A DNA stretch of 64,000 nucleotides from Usnea hakonensis (taxonomy: Eukaryota; Ascomycota; Lecanoromycetes; Lecanorales; Parmeliaceae): positions 1 through 64,000 of the forward strand of contig BLJB01000071.1 in the NCBI GenBank assembly GCA_013423325.1. The letters run 5' to 3'. Each line of letters begins with the position of its first letter. Position 1 is the stretch's first letter. This document shows, one piece after another, positions 45,756 through 57,363 of the stretch. A model generated the notes under the pieces. That model saw only the letters and a program-made list of their open reading frames with translations, was not told the origin of the DNA and made no database searches. A program made the translations under genes and the position numbers.

Positions 45756-46057
45756 TTTCGAGCGACTGAAAGTGTTAGGGATATTAAATCTTCTCTTTCA
45801 CAGCTAACTCTACAGGCCCCCCGTGCCCGGTGACGTCAGCCAAGACCTGTCAAAAGACCCTGGCTTGTGCCCCACCCTCACACATGCCAGGCTGCCCCTC
45901 GCTTCTGTAAATTTAAAATGTAAACACGCCTCAAGTATCTTGTTCTCTTCAACTACACCTACACCTACTCTGACTCTTACTTCCAAAACATTCAACAACG
46001 TCTACCATTAACGAAAGGTACTCCAAATTTAAGCCAATCATACCTTGATCACCAAAC
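45756..46057. promoter_or_regulatory. Bidirectional promoter of KTI12 and the CsbD-like gene
   Basis: Only 302 bp separate the two divergent start codons. It holds a CT-rich tract near 45945-45985 and a gtgacgtcagcc (CRE-like TGACGTCA) site at 45830-45841. No TATA box is obvious. Confidence 0.6.
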
Positions 46058-46808
46058 ATGTCTGACAACCAATCCTCCACTCTCAAGTCCTACATCGACT
46101 CTGCCACTGGCACTGTTCAGAGCACTCTTGGAAGCCTTACCGGCAATTCTGCTGACCAGGTTAGTAGCTGTTCTCTCTTCCTCTTCTCTTTATCATGGTA
46201 CTATCAACACAAACTGCGAGGTAATACGGCTGACAGATATTGTAGGCTAAGGGTGATGTTACGAAGGACAAGGCAGCAGCCGAGAAGGATGCCTCCCACA
46301 CCATTGGCAAGATTGGCCCCTATGCAGTCTCCTCTTCCGACGGCATCTCCTCCGACGACCCTCGCCGTACCCAGGGTAGCTATGACCAAACCATGGGCTC
46401 TGCCAAAGAAGCTCTTGGCGGCTTACTTGGTGCTGAGGGAATGAAGAAAGAAGGCCAGCAGCAGAACGCGCAAGGAAAGGGGACGGAAGCCGAGGGGCTG
46501 CTTTCAGACTTCGGTAATGGCTTGAAAGATCGAGTCGGGGGTACCATAGGAGGAATGGCTGCTGGCATCACAGGAGATCGGGAGAAGCAGTGAGTACACA
46601 TCGCATGTTGATTTTCCCTTATCACATCAGATCCAAGTTGAAGACACTTTCATCCTTCTCCGACTCTTATAAATTTTTAGATCCCATACCAAGAGCGAAT
46701 ATGCTGACTCTGTGAAAATGTAGACAGGAACAGCAACTGAAGCATGATGATGCGAAGACGAAGCAGAGAAGTGCTGAACAGGATATCCAGAAACAGGCAG
46801 ATGCTTAA
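46058..46808 (+). CDS. CsbD-like stress protein
   Basis: Small hydrophilic protein, 176 residues; exons 46058-46159, 46246-46589, 46724-46808. The N-terminus MSDNQSSTLKSYIDSATGTVQ, then GSAKEALGGLLGAEG and a CsbD-like Gly/Glu/Lys-rich segment (GMKKEGQQQNAQGKG) match the fungal CsbD group, sometimes annotated as mismatched-base-pair and cruciform-DNA recognition protein Hmp1. No transmembrane or catalytic features. Expression is usually stress-induced in this family; the exact role is unclear. The last intron acceptor (tgtag|a) completes a Gln codon; the tail is Gln/Lys-rich. Confidence 0.88.
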
Positions 46809-47018
46809 ACGAGTAACAGCGAAAACGAAGTGGACGAAAGCATCGGCATGAACGAGCACGGGGGGGACGTTATACCAAGCTAGTGTAGACAGCAATTGCC
46901 CACAGAATTCACTTACATATTCTTCTCTGTCACTATTGCTAGCGCGTAAATGATGTCTTTTTACCCAGAGACAAGTGTGAAAGTCCCAACCTCTAGTAGA
47001 ACACCTGCCATTTCGGAA

Positions 47019-47869
47019 ATGTCTTCTGACGAGGAAGACAATTTTAACACTGCCATATTCCAAGAGCCTGATAATTACTTCCAGCCCGAGAAACCCTACA
47101 CATACACCGACTACACGCTACTCTCCGGCCAAAAGCTACATGTGCGCCTGATCGGGCACAATCCCTTGTGGGTACTCTACGCTAGACCGACCCTCTCCTT
47201 CTTCGCTGCCAGCGTGACCAATCTATCATCCAGGGCCACTACCTCTGGAACGGCAGTCAAGTCCTATCCACCTACCTCCAACAGCACGCCCATAAAGTAG
47301 CTCATGGCAAGACGATCCTCGAGCTCGGCGCCGGCGCCGGCCTACCAAGCCTCGTGGCTGGGATACTCGGTGCGCAGAAAGTAGTGGTGACGGACTACCC
47401 AGATGCAGACTTGGTCGACAACATTGCACATAACATCGCCACCTGCTCTCTACTACCACAGCCCGCCATTCCGAAGGTCGCAGCTGAGGGTTACCTCTGG
47501 GGCTCCGACACGAAGAAAGTCCTCGCGCATCTACCGATAGCCAATCAAGGATTCGACATCTTATTTCTTGCAGATTTACTTTTCAACCACTCATGCCACG
47601 ATGCCCTCGTGTCGACTATCCTTCAGACGCTATCTCGCACCTCTGACGCTCGAGCGCTGGTATTCTTCACACCATACAGGCCATGGCTGCTAGAGAAAGA
47701 TTTGGCGTTCTTTGAACTTTGCAGAGATAAGGGGTTGAGGGTTGAAAAGGTGGTGGAGGAGGTAATGGAGAACGTCATGTTCGAAAAAGACAAAGGAGAC
47801 GAGCTGCTGCGGAGGACGGTGTTTGGGTACGAAGTGAGGTGGAAGGATCTGGTTGAAACGCAACAATGA
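47019..47869 (+). CDS. EFM7: Efm7-type N-terminal/lysine methyltransferase (Nnt1)
   Basis: Class I SAM-dependent methyltransferase that in yeast methylates the N-terminus and adjacent Lys of translation elongation factor eEF1A. Exons 47019-47171 and 47234-47869, 262 residues. Start chosen at MSSDEEDNF; an upstream in-frame ATG at 46950 would add 23 residues. Motifs: FQEPDNYFQPEKP at the N-terminus (family hallmark), GHYLWNGSQVLS across the splice, SAM loop ILELGAGAGLPSL (residues 79-91), VTDYPDADL, and FDILFLADLLFNHSCHD. The intron is 62 nt. Confidence 0.93.
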
Positions 47870-48579
47870 GCTGGATCCATGTCGAATCATGGAACGGCTA
47901 TGCATCGGAGACTTTCGAAGCTATATACAGTGTTATCAAAGTCTGGCCTTCTAAGCAGGCTATTCCTACCGCCGACATGCAAGCACCACACGCTTTCCAG
48001 CAATGATGTCGAGGGACTGGGTGCCATTTACAATATGGAAGAGGACAGCACGCTGGTCTTCGCCTTTCGTGAAAATTGTACAAGGCCGACTTTTGCAGAT
48101 TGATTACATGGGCTTCGCTGTTCTCGACTACGTGGTGCGCATACATTTGTGCCTCTCAAACACGCGCTGACGTGAAAGGCATAATCTTGGTTATTGAATC
48201 AAACAATCTACGTTTAGCCTTTCGTATTTCGTCAGTGCCAAAGTCGATGTTGCATTGCATCTCCGAATGATACCCCCGGCTCAAGCCCTCAAGACTATCC
48301 AGATTTATGGAAAAGGAACAGTGACCCATTGAGGACGAATGTGGGCGACTCGCTTGTGATCTCATTGCAAGACAAAAAGTACACAACCTCCCCAACTTGT
48401 TTGAACTTTCGCTTGAAGGTCTCTAGAAGCCTAGCACTTGAGCAGGATTGCCGTTACTCCGACTTATTGTGGAGAACTTCTGTGAAACCCATTGTCCTAT
48501 GTAACATCTGGATCATACCTCCAAACGAGTTGCCTGAAATGCTCTCGATTCAAGCTACTGGAAACCTCAGTATGTATAG
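47870..48579. other. Intergenic, no gene seen
   Basis: Several 70-80-codon frames on both strands, none family-like. Part may be the decayed 3' portion of the pseudogene that follows on the minus strand. Confidence 0.4.
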
Positions 48580-49375
48580 ATTTAGCCCTGAAAACCGCTC
48601 TTACGCACGTTTTCGTCGCCCGCCAGGAGCCATGCGAACGAATCATGGTGCTAATGATCGAGCCAGTGCGAACGTACTCTGTGTTCCGGAAAACGCATTT
48701 TCAGACCCCTTTCAATTTCATGTAGTGCACCAGTCGCGGATTACGTTGTAATAGAGTCCTACATAATTGGCCAGTGGCTTACAAGCCATGTTGGGCTTTC
48801 GACGTGCCTCTCGCCCTTTCGCCATCTTTAGTCAACATTTCCGCATTTTGTCTTTCTATAGCTACACAATTTTGTTGGGTCACCAAACACGGCTTTTTGC
48901 AAAAGTTTTCAACTCACTCGGCTGCCTCGTCGTTTGCCATTGAGTTTGTGAGAAAGACAATAGCAGTGTTCGTCGGGCAGCAGATGCGCTGATGATGGTG
49001 CGGTATAATACTCTCTTGGTGGTAGATGGAGAGGCCTGGCTTTTCGAGTCCCTTGCCAACGATTGGCATCTGACTGATATACATCGAGTTCAGACCAAAG
49101 ACACCAAGCGAGCCCCAAAAGATCGTTCCATGGCAGCATGCTCAGGTCCGAAAAGAACATGTGATTTCGCTCTCTAGCCGCAATGTTTCGATGGAACTTG
49201 CAAACATCTCCGACACTATACTGTAGACCAGCCGCTCCCCCATGCAGCTTCCAGCCGTGGCCTACGTAGAAGGTACATCACCGCTTCGGACAACGCAATG
49301 TACGCTTTTGCAACATCCATAGTGTCTGGATCAACATTGCTCGTCAAACCCTTTATACCCAGCAGGCCCATGAAT
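48580..49375 (-). pseudogene. Decayed beta-lactamase-related serine hydrolase
   Basis: On the minus strand, conserved blocks of fungal beta-lactamase/penicillin-binding-like proteins appear in order but in different frames. They are VDPDTMDVAKAYIALSEA (about 49285-49340), HGGAAGLQYSVGDVCKFHR (about 49185-49245), MPIVGKGLEKPGLS (about 49030-49075), TNTAIVFLTNSMANDEAAE (48916-48973), PLANYVGLYYNVIRDW (about 48735-48780) and HDSFAWLL..DENVR (48608-48652). Stop codons (for example about 49218) and several frame changes separate them, and no intron arrangement that I can see joins them. The N-terminal part with the catalytic SxxK is not visible. This is a dead copy of an accessory enzyme gene. Confidence 0.7.
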
Positions 49376-49811
49376 CTTCCCCATAGAAACATCTCCTATC
49401 TCATAGAACCACAACTCAAACACTACGCTGTCGTGTTCAAAAACAAACTGTGCTCGAACCGCCGACTTGCTTGCGCGTTTGAAAGCTAGGCTAGGCTACC
49501 TAGTCTGCATACCTAGACGTAAGGTACTATTACCCCTTCGATATCACAACCTACATACAATCATAACGGGCCGTCAACAGCCACCCTCCCACAAGATAGC
49601 CTTCGTAAAAGGAATACCCTCCCCCTTTCCACTCCTCTCTCCCAAGGTAGAAGATAGCCCATCCAGGGGCACACGTAATGGTCACCTGCCCATCGCTCGC
49701 CACGACAAAGAGAGAGAGACAGAGGAACCCCCTCCCCTATTTCCCTTCCCAACCACCCAAAAAAAGAAGGAAGCAAGAAGTGATCCCAGTCTAACAAGAC
49801 TCGACACCCGG

Positions 49812-50528
49812 CTAGGATACATTAGGACCGCCACTCCACTCGGAGCAATCCACAACGGCCGCCGTCCCATTGACCTGCTGCGTCCCCGAACTGCCAAACA
49901 GGGCCGCCGCAGCGCCACTGTCCTCGCACAGATCGAAATTGATGTCGACATCTGGAGTTGAAACAATAAGGTCAGCCTAACCCCGATTCACCTTTTCCAA
50001 CACTCAGATCTAGAAAAGCGAATTCCGAGACAAAGAGAAAAAGAACTCACTCTCAGGCTGCGAACAGAGGGGATTGTGACCGTCGTTCGGACACAGATTG
50101 TTGACCTTAACCACAATCTCGTTCGCCCCGGGGAAATCTTGGGGTGTGAGCTTCCAGCAGACGCCGCAGGCATCGCTTGGGCCCGAGCCTGCTGAGCCGT
50201 GATAGGCCGCTTGCGAGATGGCGGCGTTGTAGCCGGAGCTGCTGTACCAGGCGCAGGAGGTCAAGCTGGGGCTGTTGCAGGGGCCGTATTGAGTGAAAGA
50301 CGCGGTTGAACCCCCAGTATTGGAGCCGACGACCTGCGCGGCTTCTTTGTTGGCTGAACCTAAGCTGGCGCCCAAGCCAGAGCCAGTATTAGATCCAAGG
50401 TTGGAGCCGGTGTTGGAGCCTACGACCTGCGCGGCTGCCTTTTGCTGATACCGGTAACCCCCAGTGTAGTTCCACTGAGCATCGGCTAGGACGGCGAACG
50501 CGACGACTAGGATGTGGATGAGCAGCAT
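49812..50528 (-). CDS. Secreted expansin-like / barwin-like protein
   Basis: Exons 50528-50051 and 49951-49812, 205 residues. Signal peptide MLLIHILVVAFAVLADA, then a Ser/Gly/Asn linker with imperfect repeats (QVVGSNTGSNLGSNTG). The double-psi beta-barrel region has YGPCNSPSLTSCAWY, AYHGSAGSG, ACGVCWKLTP, VKVNNLCPND and, after the intron, FDLCEDSGAAAALFGSSG and VDCSEWSG. This matches fungal expansin-like and Asp f 7-type proteins (RlpA/EG45-like fold), thought to loosen or bind cell-wall polymers. The carbohydrate-binding second domain of plant expansins is absent. Confidence 0.88.
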
Positions 50529-51760
50529 CGTGAAAGAGAGACAATGTCTAAGACCAGAGATAGTAAGGGCGGCGACCGAGACTGAGAGAAGGAACAGGAT
50601 CGAGAAGCAGCTGTCAAAGACATCTTTGCGACTTCCGAGACTATCTTATAGAAGATGAAGGAGATCTGGGTGAACATGAGAGCAGGTTTCAAAACATGCC
50701 GTGCTGAGGCCGAACGTCTCATCTGGCTGTCCGCCCGGGATGGGCTTTATGCCATTGTTTCGACACCCCGGACTACGTACAGTCCATAGTAAGCGTCACC
50801 TGGAGTTTCTCCCTTGACTTGTGCAGATGTGATACTTGCGAGGTTTCAACACGACAGGGCAAGGTTGATCTTCCCGCCCGCGAACCAATTGAAAGTCAAA
50901 ATTTGACAGAGCGCTCATTACTAACACAGACTTTTGAGATCGCAAAGCTCCCGGACGGGTCACATTAGGATTCAGGAACATGATTTTATTATACTAAGCG
51001 CAAGTGGCTCAGTGGGAGCGCATAAAGTATGAAGAGTTCGGGCTCAACGGCGCCTATAAAGAAAGTAGATTTTCTTGGGAGCGGGAACACATATGTTGTA
51101 AGATGCGAAACACGCCTCATCTCTTGAAATGCCTGTCACCCTTGATCTTGAGTGATACATTCCTTCAGTATTCAGTGTGTCCAATTGTGATCAAAGACCG
51201 CAATAAGCATGGATCCCTAGTCAGTTATCTAATTAGCTCACAAGGGTGTTGCTTGCATGTCCTCACAAAGATAAAGATGCTGCTCATCAACAATTCCTGC
51301 TTAGCTCAAGGATTTTGAGCCGCCTTTCGGACTACAGAATACACCCAACTCTTCTCTCAGCTGTTTCATCCGATCTCGTCTTGTGTTCCGTGTACAATGA
51401 CTAAAAGCGTACGGAGTCTCAATGGGACGAGAACGGATATCTAGCCAAAATTTCACGTGAGACGAGATAATTCCCAAGCACATCTTCAAATGAAGGTGAC
51501 GAGCTTTGGGGCCAATTTCATTTCGAGCGAGATATACAAATGGCCTGCTCTATGCCTTTCAGAGACTGTCTTCAATTCATAGTCGCATTCCCTGTGTTCA
51601 CAACATCAGATCAGCATGACTTCTATGGCAAGAAGACTGAAATATGACAGCCATTGTGGGTGTGAGATGAGCTGTACGTTCGAAGAAAAATTTCCGGTCC
51701 GCAGAGTTTGCCCTGGAACCCTGATCACAGTATTGATGGAGCAAATTACGCCCCGGAAAG
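50529..51760. other. Divergent/3' spacer
   Basis: No gene supported. 50998-51055 has a tRNA-like start (GGCTCAGTGGGAGC A-box and D-arm, agttcgggctc resembling a B-box) but no acceptor stem or anticodon arm. Confidence 0.4.
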
Positions 51761-53019
51761 TCACTCACATTCTTTTGGATAGTCCAACTTCTCAAGCTGA
51801 GTTGTACCGTCGGTGTCCACCATCAAGCAATGATTCTTTTCAATAAGTTCCCATTCTTTCGAGTTGTATGTCGAGGGTTCGCTGGCAACAATCACGTGGC
51901 TCCCATGCTCCTTGGCCTGTTTGTGGGCTAGAGGATTTTCTTTTCCATCAGGACTACCAACCCATTAGCATTTACCAGCGGAAAGGCATGGGACTATGAA
52001 AGCCGTCTCAACGTACTGGTCAGGATATTTCCGGTTCAACGTAACGCCTGCCGTAGTCGAATAATACAGCGAAGGCGGCTGCTCACTCGCATGATTCCGA
52101 ACACGAAACGCAACAAGCTGGCTGCCGTCAGTCGCTGCTAGATTTAAGCTGTTGGGTTCGGCTTTGTCCCCGAGTTTGTCACGCTGCAGTTTCACTACGG
52201 TACCAATGGCTTTTCTCATAGCATCTCGCATCTGCTTAACGGTATACTGCTGCTCCCAGCTCTTCTGTCCCTTCCCATTTGTGAGGTACGTGATGTATAG
52301 GGCGGCGAAATGCTCTGAATCGGTGGATCCATGAATATTCGCATAGGCGTCATCATCCATCAGATCAACCAGGTCACGGCAGATGTTGATGAAGTCAGAG
52401 ATGACTCCATTGTGCATTATCACGTGTCGGCCGAAGGAAAATGGGTGGTTGTTGACCGCTGTCACAGGTGTGGCAGTAGCAGCACGAATGTGGGCAAAGA
52501 CAGCTTTACTAGATGTGTTCGCGCAGATGCTTCGGAAATTGGTATCATGCAGAGGTGGCTGAGCATTCTTGTAGAGGGCAGGGTGCTCTGCAGCAATGCT
52601 ATCATTGTTGAATTCTGCCGCTGCCGACGTATACCATGCCACTCCAAAACCATCGACATTGAAGAGGCGGTTGCGAGCTGTGATCTCGTGCTCTGTGGTG
52701 ATCTCGTCTGGATCGTGGGATATCAACTTAGGAAGGTAGCTTGCAAGCCAATGTTAGCCTCAAATGCTCGGAGTTGAGCAATACATCGAGAACGTACTGC
52801 TCATGAACTTGTTTAGCGAGAGAGTGGGACTGGAGAAGATGGGCGAGTCAGCTACTGCTAGACTGCAAACGACTTTGGTTGTCCAAAGGCGTCTGACATA
52901 CTGGGGCTATTAAAACGTCCTCTAGAAGGCATTCCTCGCTCTCCGAGACGTAAGCGAACCATCCGTGGATAGATTCAGCATGGACCTCGGAAGCATGGGC
53001 CTAAGACTTACCGACACAT
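51761..53019 (-). CDS. Class II glutamine amidotransferase (DUG3/EgtC-like)
   Basis: N-terminal-nucleophile glutaminase-fold protein, 338 residues on the model with exons, right to left, 53019-53012, 52962-52902, 52829-52798, 52739-52017, 51953-51761. Expected N-terminus MCRWFAYVSESEECLLEDVLI, with Cys2 as nucleophile. Other motifs: NVDGFGVAWYT, FAHIRAATATPV, NNHPFSFGRHVIMHNG, STDSEHFAAL and, after the last intron, DHPDGKENPLA and HVIVASEP. The first coding exon is only ATGTGTCG with a perfect GTAAGT donor, but the matching acceptor reads GG instead of AG (52963-52964), so the start may be non-canonically spliced or broken. The stop at 51761 overlaps a GTGAGT donor, so one more small exon is possible. 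Relatives act in glutathione breakdown (Dug3) or similar gamma-glutamyl chemistry. Confidence 0.83.
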
Positions 53020-56000
53020 GGTTATTCAAGTTCAATTAAATGGACTTTGAAGTTTTGGGGGATTTTTGGGGGTAGCTGCCCACTACATACTCTCGATTAA
53101 TCCGGTAATGACAGCGGTGCGGGGGCGCTAGTTTAGGGTTAGCGCGCTAGAGATTGACCACTTCTGCGTTGTCAGTGATGAAGTTACTAGTATGAGTCTG
53201 TACGGACATGGAATTTCTATCATATTTCACTCTCTGCCGTGAGAATTGAGAGTAGCTTCGTGGGTCCGAGAGAAAGGGACGCAGATTTGAGTCATGACTG
53301 TCGGCAGAAAAATAAAATTGGTCTGGCATTACGAATGTCATATGCTAGAGTGACAGAACTAGTCCTGTGAGTTCACCCTCTCAGCGAGAATGCTGAATGA
53401 CTCCACAACGAACCACCTGTTCCAGGCTACGGTGCACTCGGATTTCTTGGCGTGTACGATGTATTTAGTCACCCTTATGCGTTGCTTGCCTGCGAAAGGC
53501 GATACCAACCGCCACTGCGAAGCCAGATACTTTTCCGTATTCCCCAACAATCATCACTTGGCAAATTTTACCACGGTTGACTGAAAACTACCGTCTTACT
53601 CGTATCCGTTGATCATGCATGCCCTCGTCTGATATAAAAACAATCATCCAAAAACTGAAACAACGCACCAAAACCAAATATAGTCTAGAACAGCCTCCAG
53701 GAACTCGAAGTTCTTTTTGCAGCAGCTGTTGTGGAAGGAACGGCGGTTGCAAAGAGCAGATTCGGCCCTTCATGACGACAAGACAGATGAAACCGGAAAT
53801 AATGGTGAAATGGTTGAAGTCAAGTATTCAATGAAGGCTGGAGAACCCTCGCAAGTACCGAATGATGTATTTCAAGAGTATCAAGTTCCTAGCACGCCTA
53901 CTTCCACATCTGATATTGTTCTGCCCTCGTTAGCATTCTTTTCTTCCAGAGTAGGTCGATGACCTTGGGATGATATATCGTCACGCTTCCGGTATCCTAT
54001 TGCAACGTCCTCTGATTGCAAGGTGGTTCAATCCTAGATTTAATTGGTGAGAGGTAACATGCGTCTCCAAAATAGATCGGCTACTTTCCTTTCAGCTTCA
54101 GTAAAGACACGGTTATCTTCTACTGCAGAGAACTTCTTTCCGCAATTCTCTCCTTCAGACCCCCTATTTCCGTGTTATCGTCGAATCATACGCCAAAACC
54201 TGGATCATACCGTCCCCATACTAGCATTTCTTCCAAGCCTTTTGAACATACCAACCTAGATTTATCTTCGCCATCCTATTCCAACCGTCGATGTTCAGTA
54301 TTGTAATGCCCTTTTCTCTTCCTCCTCTGCAGGACTCTCCCCCTCCTCGTCTCTTTCCTCTTTCTTCAAAGATTGCGTCCGATGTGCGCGTTTTCTTTTT
54401 CAATAATTGAGTGTGTGTGTGCCTCTCGTCGCCTGAGTCCATAGGATCGCTTTGTTCAAGAATGCCTGCGCGGAAAAGATCTGTGCTTCCGGCTCCAGCA
54501 CTCTTGCAGTTGTGGCTCTATCTACTGCGTGTCTCCTCCGGGCCTTCTTTAGTCTTTTGGGCGAATGATATATAACGTCGCGTGGTAGGGTATCATTTGC
54601 CTATTCATGGCGCTCTGTCTCGCTTCGTCAAGAATAGCGCCGTACGTGGACTTCTTCATACTCTATGTTAAGAATCCCGTTTTACTTCAATTCTCTTGAA
54701 GTGTGTCTTGACAGGACTCTGCCATCTACCTAAGAGCCTAGTAATTGCATGCTCACTCAAAACTCAGTAGTCATTGCACCTCAATCGATCAGCGCTTCCA
54801 GGCTATTAAAAACTTTAACGCTGCGAGCATTCGGACTCCCTGTTCCTCGTATAAACACCCTAGCCGCAACAGCCGTCCAGCCATACCATACCATCTCCCC
54901 ACTCCCAAATTTAACGATCTGAAAGTACGTAACAAAGACACCTATCACCTACGGTAGTACCGATAAAACGAAACCGCTAAAAATCAAGGTCAGCAGACAG
55001 CACGAATGCGCTAGCATGCAAGAATTGCCACTACCGACATATATGCAGCCGCAGCCAGTACGTATTCTTTGAGATCTCGATCTCGATCTCGATCGCAATC
55101 GTCCAATCATTCGTACTCGGTAGATACGTGGCTGCAGATGTATGTAGGTATGTAGATCAGCGCATATGAGATCTGGCTAGAGCAAAGTATCGATTATCTG
55201 GAGTCCCCACACTCTATCCTCTTCTTTATATTGCAGCAGAGCAAACTCTGTACCCTTGACGTATTTGTCATAAAAGTCTTTGAAATGGAAAGGCATCGTT
55301 CCGAGTTTCGATTTCCTCGGCAACGAACGCCGCGTTTCAGCCCTCTAGAAGCCACCAAAGCTTCTTTGCCCAGATGGCACGTCTGCCGAAATGAAGATCG
55401 TTGATCAAGAGAAGTACCTAAGGTATACAACATACTTTACCCATGTCATGTAGGTGCGTCAACCACGTAAATATCGAGTTCCCTGCATCTATTATCGAAC
55501 CTCAGATATCGAAAACAAACGGTTACAGCAGATTGGAAATGCGTGGAGACGTGAGTCCCAAGATACGGAGGGCCTGTGTTGAGAGCTACGGATTCTCTTT
55601 TGGTAACTTAGGGGTGAGAGCCTGAGAGGAGGGGCAACTAGTGTATCTGTAGTTCCCTTTTCTTTTGTTTTCGATTATGGATTGGGCCTGGATGATATGG
55701 GGCCCGAGCCTGAGCAGAAGGATGGTTGGGAGAGACAGCAATTTAAGGTAGATATAAAGCAAACAACTGTCGATCACCCAAATGGGAGTTGGCAATGAGC
55801 ACTTTCCGACCGAGAATGCAAATCTCCAAGTGCATGACATATGTGATACAAGGCAAGATGAATGAAAGTACGCACTCGCATGGCGCGGAGAAGGAGATGA
55901 TCTATTTACAACAGCGCAAAAGAAAGCGGACTGTTCCACCATTCCACTCCGCGCCGGACGCCAAAAGACCGATGCTCTGTCGACGCCAGACTCATAGTAT

Positions 56001-56336
56001 CCTCCTCGGACTCCGTATACCAATGCATATACTATCTCCGAGGCTTTGTAACGCCATCACCCAGCTATAGATACGAGCAGTAGCCAAAACAATCCTTCCC
56101 TCTGATCAATCCTATCAAAGCACCTGGGATGCACTTCCTCTTCCCACTTGGCAGACATATATATTTTGTTTATCATTCCCGGTTGATATGGAGGTTCCAT
56201 TTGTGTCCAGTCCTTGATGACAAAGTCGAAACATCCATAAGTGTCCGTCTGCAGAAATCGAGATGGGCCCATGCGAAGATCTCCGAACTCGGACACTTCG
56301 TATGCGGGCTCCTTCTCGGTACAAGACCCAATCTTG
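53020..56336. other. 3.3-kb region without a supported gene
   Basis: Open frames are short and unlike known families. One stretch at 53717-53962 (+) reads 81 codons with fairly normal composition but has no start context or homology I recognise. A (GATCTC)n repeat at 55073-55095. T-rich and C/T-rich DNA at 54280-54420. Confidence 0.4.
55073..55095. repeat. (GATCTC)n microsatellite
   Basis: Almost four tandem hexamers gatctc, ending gatcg, in gene-free DNA. Confidence 0.9.
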
Positions 56337-56669
56337 TTACAACGCCACCTCTCCCATATCCCTCATTAGACAAGCTATCTGCGCTCTCTTTGCAGCCTCT
56401 GCTATTACACAGAAATCCTTGCTCTTGCTTTGGCTGGGATCATTCCCATACTGCTGTGCTTGCCCTGACTGTTGCTGAGATTGCTGTTGAGGTTGAGGTT
56501 GCGACTGGGGCTGGGAATGCGAGGTTGCTGCTTGCGATTGGGGTAGCGAAGCTGAGGCTTGGTGGCGATGTTGTTGATATGAGGGGAAGTATTGGGAGGG
56601 TTGGTTGGCGGAAGGCGAGGTTGAAGGAGCGGAGGAGCAGTATGTGCCAGAGGTATTCGAGGTGGCCAT
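56337..56669 (-). CDS. Small Gln/Ser-rich fungal protein
   Basis: 110 residues, single exon from MATSNTSGTYCSS. The middle is a Gln/Pro/Ser low-complexity stretch (QPQSQPQPQQQSQQQSG). The C-terminal 26 residues, KDFCVIAEAAKRAQIACLMR then DMGEVAL, form an amphipathic helix of a type I recall in other ascomycete hypotheticals. The start is chosen after a stretch lacking similarity; an in-frame ATG at 56720 would add 17 residues. A donor-like gtaaca overlaps the stop, so a further exon cannot be excluded. Function unknown. Confidence 0.6.
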   Translation of the reverse strand: MATSNTSGTYCSSAPSTSPSANQPSQYFPSYQQHRHQASASLPQSQAATSHSQPQSQPQPQQQSQQQSGQAQQYGNDPSQSKSKDFCVIAEAAKRAQIACLMRDMGEVAL

Positions 56670-57363
56670 GATGGTTGAATCAGGTGCTTGTTGGTTTTCT
56701 CTGTAAGAGTTGAGTGTCACTGATGAGATCTAAAATTGTATGAAGGTTCAACGAACTTGACCTTTGTGGCGAGAGTATGCCACGCGCAGTGGTGCGAGTG
56801 GCAAGCAGCGTATCTGCTTCAGAAAAAGGTACTCTCTGACTCTGAGACTCACAAGATTTGAAAGGAGAAGTTGGATAGATGAAAAGATTGAAGGATAGAA
56901 ATAGAAAGTAAAGTAAGTCAGGTGGATAGCGAATGTAGTGGTAATAAACGCTTTGTGCAACAAAGCCACTCATATTTTGACAATAATGAGCATTTTGGCT
57001 TCAAGCTCCCAAGCCCGAAGGCGCGAAAGCTGAACTTTCTGGGGAACCTCCGCGCCCCTTGCGCCCCCCACTATCTCACTAATGTACCCCACACTTTAGG
57101 GCTGCACCACGGAGATCATATAGAGTACGTAGTACCTGTGGAGTGTATTATATCTACTCACCCTACTCCTTAGGGATGCGAACTAGAGTACCTCAGGAAT
57201 AGGGCACTTCGTAGCAGCTAATGGTGATTGTAAATCTACTGGACGTGCGCGGACATGATCATCCTTCCACTAAAGCCTGACCAAGCCGGATGATCTGATC
57301 GTTGACTCAAGCACTTTCACAATCAAACAATGCTAAAGCATGCGGTCCAATAACATTAAAAGA
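56670..57363. other. Spacer
   Basis: Upstream of the Gln-rich gene and downstream of the BAR gene. Low-complexity A/G-rich DNA at 56870-56920; no gene. Confidence 0.5.

Noticed and set aside
50998..51055. tRNA-like segment with a good A-box and D-arm
   Set aside because: The B-box-like sequence is too close, there is no anticodon arm, and the ends do not form an acceptor stem. It is at most a fragment.
55586..56023. 145-codon minus-strand frame
   Set aside because: No domain, mixed composition and an equally open opposite strand; no start or splice support.
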